This document shows, in pieces, positions 53,684 to 62,000 of a stretch of DNA of 62,000 bases (position 1 is the first letter of the stretch; each line of letters begins with the position of its first letter). Source of the stretch: Zygnema cylindricum (taxonomy: Eukaryota > Streptophyta > Zygnematophyceae > Zygnematales > Zygnemataceae). The stretch is taken from positions 1 through 62,000 of the forward strand of contig JBBHKE010003364.1 in NCBI GenBank assembly GCA_037447655.1. The letters run 5' to 3'. The position numbers and the translations under genes were made by a program. The notes beneath the pieces were generated by a model. The model was given only the letters and a program-made list of their open reading frames with translations. It did no database searches and was not told the origin of the DNA.

Positions 53684-56600
53684 ATGGGCTCCGAGCATTT
53701 CGCCGGCAATGATATGAACAATCCTCTCATTACCAAAGTTCCGTTGCCTCCGATGAAACTCAAAGACGAGTTATTAGATGCAGTGAAGCCAATTAAGGAT
53801 TTAATCGTGGAAGATGACGACCCTTTTAGAAATTATAAGGGAAAGTCCCCGCTCGCAAAGATCAAGCTTGCTCTGTTTGCAATATTCCCCCTTTTTGGAA
53901 CACTTGCCACATATAATCCAGGATGGATCCTAGGAGACGTCATTGCAGGATGTACTATTGCAAGTCTTGCAGTACCACAGGTGAGTGTTTGTTAAACATT
54001 TGTAGGAATTTTTAAAAGTCTCTTTTTCTGCTTTCATTACCGTATTCCTTGCAGCGGAAGTCGTAGTGTTGAAAGAACTGATGTATTACATGTAGGTGAG
54101 TCGCCGAGTGTCACAATTTACGGATGGTTGTAGGATACGCTGCTGCTGGTAAGATTTTCTGCTGAAAATCGCTGAAATGTTTCCCTTTTCTTTTACAGGA
54201 TTTGGCCTACGCAAAGCTCGCTCAAATGCCCCCAGTGAATGGACTATGTGAGTTTTTTCTTGCGTCAGCTGTTTATCACTCCTGTTGACAGATAAAGATG
54301 CGCTTGTGAAATAATAGGGCTTTTGTTATTGACGAGAATTATAGTGTAAAGACTGAAAACTGATGGTTGAATGGTGGTTTTGCAGATTCAAGTTTTACAC
54401 CTCCATTAATTTATGCTCTTCTAGGAACCTCAAAACATATTGCAGTTGGACCAGTCTCTGTTGTTTCGTCTTTAATTGGAAATTTGGCAACTGAATATCT
54501 GAACTCTACAGTTCCGGACCCATCAGGAAAGAAAGACACGAAGACAGGAAAGACAGTGAAGATTCCTAATCAAGACTATGTAGATTTAGTCATTACTGCA
54601 ACATTTTTTGCTGGTATAATCCAGTTCGGTATGGGATTCTTCAGGTACTAGTTTCCTTCTGATTTCTCCAGATTGCCTGTAGTTTCTCCAGGTTGTCTTT
54701 TTATCTGTTACCGGTTTCTGCAGCTTGGAGTTTTATGTAATTAGTTTCCCGGAAGACTCCTGAAAGTGACGTCTCGGTTCATCGTCTCATATTAAATGTG
54801 GCCTCCGTTGTTGGCTTTTGTGCAGATTGGGTTTTATTGTTGACTTCCTTAGCCATGCGGCTGTGGTGGGTTTTATGGCCGGAGCTGCAATCACGATTGC
54901 TTTAGGTCAACTAAAAGGATTTCTTGGATACACAGATTTTACAACAAAAACTGACATTGTTCACATTTTTAAGGCTCTTCATGAATACAATGATCAGGTA
55001 CACTACAGATGGGTTTGGCTTCTATTGGCCCGCTTGGTGGACCTAGTTTTTTTGGAATTTCTGTTACAGTTTTTTGATAGCGGTATGAATTACTTCTCAC
55101 GAGGTTTCTGTTCCACGTGTGCAGTTTCACTGGCGCACGTTTGTAATTGGTATTTCCTTCCTCGTTTACCTTCTCATCCTAAAGTACACTGTAAGTTTTT
55201 CAATATCCCTATCCTGGGAGTTATCAAAGCTTGGATTCTGCATAATGAGGAATGGATACCTGACATTATTATTGAAAACTGTCTGAATGCAGTCACAATA
55301 CTTCAAGAAGAACAGAATTATATTTTTCATCAACGCCCTGGGACCTCTTACAAGTGTGGTGATTGCAACAGCTTGTGTTTATGGGACTCGAGCTGATAAG
55401 AACGGAGTGAAAACGGTATGTTCATTACCCTCTACTCATTATGCAGGCGCGCCTGGCATTTTCAGAGAGCTTTATGAAAGAAAAGTGTGAACATTTTTCT
55501 TTGGTTTGTATGGTAGTCTCAATTATATATTCATCCTTGCAAACCTTTGCTGGTAAATTACTTTCATGAAAATGTCAGGTTGGGCACATAAAAAAAGGAG
55601 TGAACCCTTCTTCCCTTCACCAAATCCGTTTTGACGATTATTTTGCGAAGGGCGTCAAGCTCGGGAACGTGGGAACTGATGGTCTGAAAGTCGGGCTCAT
55701 TTCTGGTCTCGTGGCTCTGACTGTAAGTTCTTACGCTTGGCATCTATTATTTTGTCGTCCAATTTTGCCTACTTACTTGCTACATTAGATGTCTTGGATG
55801 AGAACTGGTAATTACCCGAAGCTAAAGCAGGAATATTGGGTTATGATCACAGGAAGCCGTTGCAATTGGCCGAACTTTCGCAGCCAGAGATGGCTACCAT
55901 ATTGATGGAAACCAGGAGGTGTGTATTCTATCACCATACGGATTTTGTTTAGCTTGGCCATGTTTTGTCCGGTGTGATTTCTCTTACCTTTTGTTGCTTG
56001 AAATTCTGACTGTTAAAGAGCATGCTTCCTTTTTGCAGATGGTGGCGTTCGGAGCTTCAAACATTGTGGGCTCTTTGTCCTCTTGTTATGTCGTCACAGG
56101 TCAGTTGTAACTTTTTGGTTTTGTCTTTTGCTTTTTTGTCGATCATTTCTAGTAATCTGCTCTTATCCACTGTTATTAACTGAGAGAAAGAGGTATGCTA
56201 TTGCAGGTTCTTTCTCTCGTTCTGCTGTCAATTACTTCGCCGGAGCAAAATCCGTATTGAGTAATGTTGTGATGGCAATAGTTGTGCTTATCACTCTCCT
56301 GCTTATCACACCTCTCTTCAAATATTTACCAAATGTGAGTACATTCCTCAATTCACTTTGCCGTATTTACATTTGTGAAGCAAAAGTTGCTAATTGTCCT
56401 CACTGTCGTTCCTCATTTTTCTAACACTCACGAAGTGTTTCTTGTGCAGGCTGTTCTCTCTGCAATCATCATTTGTGCTCTTTCTGGCCTGGTACGATTT
56501 TTCTATCTTGAAAGAGTTTTGTATTGATCATACCTGTTTTTGCAATCTGATTTTCCAGTTCGCATCTAAAACCACGAAGTGAAAAATGACATGTAATCTT

Positions 56601-57679
56601 TTGGTTTTGCAGGTAGACTTTGAAGGAGCATGGCAGGTGTGGAAGACGGATAAATTCGATTTCATTGTCTTGTTGGGAGCATTTTTCGGAGTACTTTTTG
56701 TTTCCGTGGAGATTGGTCTTCTCATTGCCGTTGTTATTTCCTTCATCCGTGTTGTTCTTCAAGTAGCCCGGCCCCACACAGCTATTTTAGGTCGTGTCCC
56801 AAATTCAAATGTCTATCGCAGTGTACTTCAGTACCCACAAGCAGAAACTGTTGACGGAATTCTGGTGTTGAGAGTGGACTTGACGATTTACTTTGCGAAT
56901 GCAAATTATTTGAGAGAAAAGGTGGAAAGACTTGCACTTCAATATGAAACGGAAAACAAACTTGGGGTGCCCCTTCAGGTGAGAAATTACATGTCGTTCT
57001 TGTTTTTTTAAAGTGTCTTTTCGGGTTTATTTTTCCAGCAAGTTGCGGTTTACATTATCTAATTGTATCATTTCTTTTCTCGTGGAGGTGTTTCTGTTAA
57101 CATGTCAGGATAATTTTAGGGTCCAGGTTTTTACTGTTCCTGTACTCGGTTGAACCCTCTTCATTTTCTGAAACTTTTCCTTTCTTCTCTTAACAGTATG
57201 TCATTCTTGAGTTAACTCCTGTTGCGGATATTGACTCTACTGGTGTTCATGCTTTGGAGGAGCTATACCGCGCATTGAAGAAGAACAATGTCCAAGTATG
57301 TATCTCTTAATCTCTCTCTTTCACTATTTATGGTTAAAGAAGTACACATGTAGCATATGTGGTTGTTTTGGTCTTCTAGGTTTGTGTTTGTTTGTTGTTT
57401 CTTATTCTTTGTTGTTCTTGTAGTTCTGCTTCTTGCATTTTGGAGGCTGACAATCCTTTCACTTTTCCATTCTCTCTTTTTCTTTTTCCTCTCTTTCCCT
57501 CTTTTTGTCTATTTTGGCAGCTTGCGGTGTCCAATCCTTCGAAGCAGGTTTTAGTGAAATTCCAGAGGTCAGGGTTTGCCAAGGAGTTGTCAGAAAGCTG
57601 GATGTTCCTTTCAGTTAATGAGGGGGTGAAAACGTGCACAGCCCTCTTAGAAAAGGGGTCTGTTGCTGACGCTGTATAA
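53684..57679 (+). CDS. SULTR: Plant-type sulfate transporter (SULTR, SLC26 family), 14 coding exons
   Basis: It encodes a predicted 676-residue membrane protein that would import sulfate with protons across a cell membrane. Coding exons: 53,684-53,980; 54,199-54,247; 54,386-54,644; 54,826-54,997; 55,125-55,190; 55,293-55,415; 55,579-55,722; 55,853-55,918; 56,039-56,099; 56,207-56,334; 56,450-56,491; 56,613-56,978; 57,197-57,295; 57,521-57,679. All introns are GT-AG and all phases agree. Family blocks are NPGWILGDVIAGCTIASLAVPQ with DLAYAKLAQMPPVNGLY, IAVGPVSVVSSLIG, and ARDGYHIDGNQEMVAFGASN. Many hydrophobic segments precede a C-terminal STAS domain (about residues 530-670) with the conserved DSTG, a likely phosphorylation site. 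Usual length is about 650. The start ATGG follows a putative leader intron end. No stop or frameshift is seen. The subgroup is not assigned. Confidence 0.95.
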
Positions 57680-58904
57680 AAGAAAATCCGGTTAGGAAGA
57701 AATTGGCAGAAGGGCAGTATCTATGATGACTCTTCCTTCTTGCACTACATGAGGCTACTGACACCTCTCAGAAACTAGGTGAACCTGTGGTTTACGTGGT
57801 TTTACTAATTGGAACGCTTTGTCCCCTTGTATCTTTTCTTTCACCTATTATATCGACTGTATGACGATTTCACTCCTTTACTTCTGCCGTTTTGTGCCTC
57901 TTTTTAGGGTTTTTTTTCAGGGTTTTTTTTCTACTTACGCCTTTTTTTCTCTTACTTTTGTGCCTACTTTATTTATACGACTTCTTGCCACTGTCACAAT
58001 TTTCGAGAACTTTTCGTGTGGGAATTGTGGATGTTGGGAGCTAAAATGACTAAGTTTTCATTCCATGCTGTCTCTACACTTATGCGGGAGACCGTACACC
58101 ATGGCGGTACGGAAGCGGTCATTCAAGATTTCGACGACCTTACAGGCTTGACTGTGGTTTCTAGAATGTATAGATGTCGTTGTTTTATTATTGTGGATGA
58201 GGTTGCCTCCGCCAGATGTTAAGCTCTCCCTCCTTTTCCCACGTATTCTCCTCCCCTATGTTCTACTTTGCCGAAATATGTGACGTCAGGCTGTATGAAA
58301 ACAATCCACAAATCTACAGAGTTAAATCCAAATTAAGGGAGATTTGAATTGTGTTACAAAGCAATATAGTATAGGCAGAGGGGTTTAGAGGTAGTTGGTT
58401 GTCCTTAAATAAGGTGACTTTAGTAAGACTGGGTGATAATATTTAATGGTAAGAGAAAAAATCCTTTTCTTGTATCCATTTTGAGCCGTAATGAAAGGAG
58501 TTGTCAGAAGCTCTGACAAACTTACATTTCTTTTTTTTTGTCTTCTTGCCAAATACTAGTGTTGAAATCATTTGCCGTCCTGATCTTTTGTGGATGAATG
58601 TGGTGGATAATTGTTGTGGATAAATGTTGCCATCTTTCTGTTAATTGATGGTATACTCTTGTCTAATCTGTAAATGGGACTTTCTTGTAGTAGTTAAATC
58701 AGCTCTCGATGCATGTGGTTATGGCGATAGTCCTACATTAACACTAAAGAATTTCAGTCCCCCACTTTTCCTTTCCCTCCAACCTATTCACTTCTATGTT
58801 CCTCCCTACCACCCCGTCTGGACCCCTTTTTTTGTCTCTTTCCTTCTCCTCGACGGCTTTGACGCCCACTCATACCCCTTGCGAAGACCAGGGGGTAGAG
58901 GGGG
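57680..58904. other. Downstream region of the transporter gene
   Basis: The first part is probably 3' untranslated sequence, but I see no decisive polyadenylation signal. The rest is single-copy-looking DNA with pyrimidine-rich patches (57,890-57,960 and 58,755-58,860) and no gene I can support. Confidence 0.45.
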
Positions 58905-60432
58905 CAGGATGGTTAGGGAGAGAGGATGTGGAGTGAAGGACAGTAAGGGAGTGAGAGGTAGAGTGAAGGACGGTAAGGGAGAGAGAGGGTAGAGTGAAGG
59001 ACGGTAAGGGAGGGAGAGGGTATAGTGAAGGTCGGTAAGGGAGAGAGAGATAGAGTGAAGGCTGCAAGGGAGAGAAAGGGTATTGTGAGGGATGTTAAGG
59101 GAGAGAGAGGTAGAGTGAAGAATGGTAAGGGAGAGAGAGGTAGAGTGAAGGACGGCAAGGGAGAGTGAAGGACGGCAAGGGAGAGAGAGGTTAGAGTGAA
59201 GGACAATAAGGGAGCGAGAGGTAGATTGGAGGGCGGTATGGAAGAGAGAAGTATAGTAAAGGATGGTACGGGAGAGAGAGGGTAGAGTGAAGGACACTAA
59301 GGGAGAGAGAGGAAGAGTGAAGGACGGTAAGGGAGAGAGAGGTAGAGTGAAGGACGGCAAGGGAGAGAGAGGACGGTAAGGGAGAGAGGGGGGCGAGAGA
59401 AAGACGGTAAGGGAGAGAGAGGGTAGAGAGGACGGTAATAGTGAAGTACACTAAGGGGGAGAGAGGTAGAGTGAAAGACGGTAAGGAAGAGAGAGGGTAG
59501 AGTGAAGGACGGTGAGGGAGGGAGAGGATAGAGTGAAGGATGGTAAGGGAGAGAGGAAGGACGGTAAGGGAGAGAGAGGGTAGAGTGAAGGACGGCAAGG
59601 GAGAGAGAGGTAGAGTGAAAGACGGTAAGGGAGAGAGAGGGCATAGTGAAAGATGGTAAGGGAGAGAGAGGTAGATTGAAGGATGGTAAGGGAGAGAGGG
59701 TAGAGTGGATGGAAAGGGAGAGAGGGGTAGAGTGAAGGACGGTAAGGGAGAGAGAGGGTAGAGTGAAGGATGGTAAGGGAGAGAGAGGGTAGAGTGAAGG
59801 ACCGTAAGGGAGAGAGAGGTAGAGTGAAAGATGGTAAGGGAGAGAGAGGGCATAGTGAAGGATGGTAAGGGAGAGAGAGGTAGGTTGAAGAACGGTAAAG
59901 GAGAGAGAGGGTAGAGTGGATGGCAAGGGAGAGAGGGGTTGAGTGAAGGACAGTAAGGGAGAGAGGTAGAATGAAGGACCATAAGGGGGAGAGAGAGGTA
60001 GAGTGAAGGATGGTAAGGGAGAGAGAGGGTAGAGTGAAGGACGGTAAAGGAGAGAGAGGGTTGAGTGAACTACTATAAGGGAGAGAGAGGTAGAGTGATG
60101 GACGCTATGGGAGAGAGGGTAGAATTAAGGACGGTAAGGGAGAGAGAGGTAGAGTGAAGGACGATACAGGAGAGAGGTAGAGAGAGGTAAAGAGAAGGAC
60201 GACAAGGGAGAGAGGGATTAAGTGAAGTACGGTAAGGGAGAGAGAGGTAGATTGGTGGACGATAAGGGAGAGAGAGGGTAGAGCGAAGGACACTAAGGGA
60301 GAGAGAGGAAGAGTGAAGGACGGTAAGGGAGAGAGAGGGTAGAGTGAAGGACGGCAAGGGAGAGAGAGGTAGACTGAAAGACGGTAAAGGAGAGAGAGGG
60401 CATAGTGAAGGATGGTAAGGGAGAGAGAGGTA
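58905..60432 (+). repeat. Purine-rich minisatellite, about 30-bp unit
   Basis: It consists of about 1.5 kb of tandem units close to GGTAGAGTGAAGGACGGTAA then GGGAGAGAGA, mostly 30-31 bp, with deleted and extended variants; by length that is about 50 copies. The plus strand is almost all A and G, with one C and a few T per unit. Each standard unit contains GGTAAG, a 5' splice-site consensus. Long frames on the minus strand are only translations of the repeat (SLPYRPSLY-like). Confidence 0.95.
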
Positions 60433-61570
60433 GATTTTCATTGCAATTTATGTTGATGATTTGGTGTTAAGTAAATCTTTGGAAAATATCAATAAGTTAA
60501 AGAAAGATCTTAGAAGCAGATTTCATATGAAGGATTTAGGGGAGGCAAGATATATTTTGGGAATTCAAATGGAGAGAGATAGGGGGAAAAGGATCATTAG
60601 ACTTACTCAGAAAGAAGCAATAAGTAATATGCTTGAGAAATTCCAAATGGAAAAGGCAAACAGTTGTACCACTCCCGTGGACTTGAAAAAAGTAAGTGAT
60701 GGAAGTGTAGAAGGAGTGATAATCTTAGATGATCAAATTAGTCCAAAAGAGAGAGAGTATATGAAGTCTATCCCCCAGATTGTAGGTAGTCTAATATACT
60801 TTATGAACTGTACCAGGTCGGACATAGCGGCAGCAGTTGGAGTACACTGTAGGAGTCTTAATGATCCTAGGAAGAGAGACAGGGAGGCAGCCAAGAGAGT
60901 CATGAGATATCTGGTGTAGGAGTCTTAATGATCCTACAAAGAGAAACAGGGAGGCATCCAAGAGAGTCATGATAGAGATATCTGGTGTAGGAGTCTTAAT
61001 GATCCTAAGAAGAGAGACAGGGAGGCAGCCAAGAGAATCATGAGATATCTGGTGGGAACCTGAGAGTTATGGTTGCATTTGGGAGGGAAGCACAGTGATA
61101 TCACTACTTGGAGTGATGTCAGTTACGGGGATGCACCTATGAGAAAATGCACTTCTGGGTATGCGTTGTATGTGGAGGAAGGTGGTTGCAGTTGGAGCAG
61201 CAAGCAACAAAAGGTGGTTACTCAGTCTACTATGGAGGCTGAGTATATGACCTCTTGTTTGCTGTGAAAGAGTTGATGTGGGTCAAGTCCTTGTTGCAAG
61301 AACTGGGGTATATGAAGGAGGGAGTGCATGAAGTCTTCTGTGATAATCAGGCTGCTATTGCAATTGCAGCCAATCCAAAACATCATTTCAAAGCTAAGTA
61401 TATGGACATAAGATTGAGCTTCGTGAGGGAAAAAATTGAAAATAAAATTGTGAATCTTGTGTATAGGTCTGATGAAGAAATGGTGGCTGACATGATGACC
61501 AAACCTGTGCCCTCTCCCAAGTTAAAATATTGTACGGAAAAATGTGGATTGAAAGAGAAGTTAAAGTAAG
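60433..61570 (+). pseudogene. RLC-10 reverse transcriptase end and RNase H
   Basis: It begins IAIYVDDLVLSKSLENINKLKKDLRSRFHMKDLGEARYILGIQMERDRGKR and goes on to TRSDIAAAVGVHCRSLN. A tandem triplication follows (60,849-61,053) and breaks the frame. RNase H continues as SDVSYGDAPMRKCTSGYALYVEEGGCSWSSKQQK, a frame change near 61,255, and CDNQAAIAIAANPKHHFKAKYMDIRLSF to KCGLKEKLK. The purine tract AAAATAAGGGGAG leads to the LTR. Confidence 0.9.
60849..61053 (+). repeat. Tandem triplication of a 67-bp pol segment
   Basis: Three consecutive copies begin GTAGGAGTCTTAATGATCC, at 60,849 (67 bp), 60,916 (71 bp) and 60,987 (67 bp). The segment encodes the SLNDPRKRDREAAKRVMRYLV region. RLC-6 and RLC-7 have it once. 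Confidence 0.92.
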
Positions 61571-61588
61571 ACTAGAAAATAAGGGGAG

Positions 61589-62000
61589 TGATGAAATCAC
61601 TAGATTTATGGAGTATTTTTCTACGTCTGAATAGCTTAATAGAAAAAGAAAAGAAAAGCAAAACGCAGGCTGCCTCCACCTCTTTCCTCTATCCCCCATA
61701 CTTGTTGTAATCACTAAAAGAGAGAGAGAGTGGTGGAGCCATGGCTGCCTCAACTCCATAGGTAGGACTAAAGAGTGACATAAGTCACTCTCAACAAAAA
61801 GGTTGAGTTCGGCAAGACTCGAACCTCTGAGAGGCAGAGCGCGGCTTAGCCATCAGCTCTAACTAGTCTGTCGTAGGAGTTCGTTAAAGTACATAGAGTG
61901 TGATAATTACTTAAACTGTATTATGATTTTTCATCCGATTAACATACATATGAATAAAGGGACATAGAACTAGTTCATATTTAGAGAAAACGTGACCCCA
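61589..62000 (+). repeat. RLC-10 3' LTR, first 412 bp
   Basis: It starts TGATGAAATCACTAG after the purine tract. It carries the CTTGTTGTAATCACT and CCATGGCTGCC motifs and an antisense tRNA-like module at about 61,805-61,871 with box B-like GGTTCGAGTCT on the minus strand. Confidence 0.85.

Larger units (their letters stand above)
60433..62000 (+). mobile_element. RLC-10: copia element fragment, runs off the right edge
   Basis: Only the last part of pol and the start of the 3' LTR are in the window. The left edge lies exactly at the minisatellite, inside reverse transcriptase just before YVDDL. It is closest to RLC-2 and RLC-6 in its RNase H, and its LTR start resembles RLC-2. Confidence 0.9.

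Noticed and set aside
58905-60432. CRISPR-like array
   Set aside because: Units are contiguous with no unique spacers, and the context is a eukaryotic nuclear genome.
58806-60441. Long minus-strand reading frames rich in SLPYRPSLY-type repeats
   Set aside because: They are pure translations of the 30-bp purine-rich minisatellite; several frames stay open at once because the repeat lacks stop words. No start context or conserved domain.

Overview
This is nuclear DNA from a plant-lineage (streptophyte) genome. It holds one clearly intact gene, a 14-exon plant-type SULTR sulfate transporter with introns of about 100-225 bp (53,684-57,679). About 51 kb to its left is almost wholly decayed Ty1/copia LTR retrotransposons. 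I do not assign a species; the short introns and the copia primer type fit a bryophyte, lycophyte or charophyte better than a typical angiosperm, but that is inference.

Layout. 1-1.7 kb: unassigned DNA and a reverse transcriptase-RNase H fragment ending in a 60-bp microinversion. 1.75-36.7 kb: one nested set of retrotransposons, named here RLC-1 to RLC-7. RLC-1 (1,748-36,702) is split by RLC-2 (4,905-34,115). RLC-2 carries, 26 bp apart, a solo LTR (RLC-3, 8,949-25,385) and the nearly complete RLC-7 (25,412-31,861). The solo LTR is itself split by RLC-4 (9,307-18,180) and by the minus-strand RLC-6 (18,657-25,036). RLC-4 is split inside gag by RLC-5 (10,833-15,196). The joins are shown by 5-bp target-site duplications (GAAAT, AAGAC, ATAAC, GATGG, and CATAG/CATAT) and by coding sequence that resumes on the far side of each insertion. 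36.8-50.5 kb: two copies of a second copia clade (RLC-8, truncated; RLC-9, with both LTRs) in a roughly 4.6-kb duplication with mosaic identity; RLC-9 holds a 427-bp hAT-type element with 8-bp target duplications. 50.5-53.6 kb: intergenic DNA with a foldback and two small inverted-repeat elements. 58.9-60.4 kb: a purine-rich 30-bp minisatellite, abutting a truncated copia element, RLC-10, that runs off the right edge.

The RLC-1 to RLC-7 group shares an unusual design. The primer binding site directly after the LTR is GGTTATGGGCCCAC, the complement of the anticodon arm of initiator tRNA-Met. This is the half-tRNA priming type, and the same bases encode the conserved Gag N-terminal VMGPP. Every LTR with its front part present carries an antisense tRNA-like module about 200-300 bp from its start, several with good Pol III box B sequences. 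The LTRs also share a G-box plus GTAC dyad and a CTCTCT/AGAGAG inverted repeat just before the TATA-like box, and a GACTC/GAGTC hairpin after it. RLC-4 and RLC-5 are non-autonomous: they keep gag but share a drastically condensed pol with no catalytic motifs. All element proteins carry stops or frameshifts; no complete autonomous element is seen.
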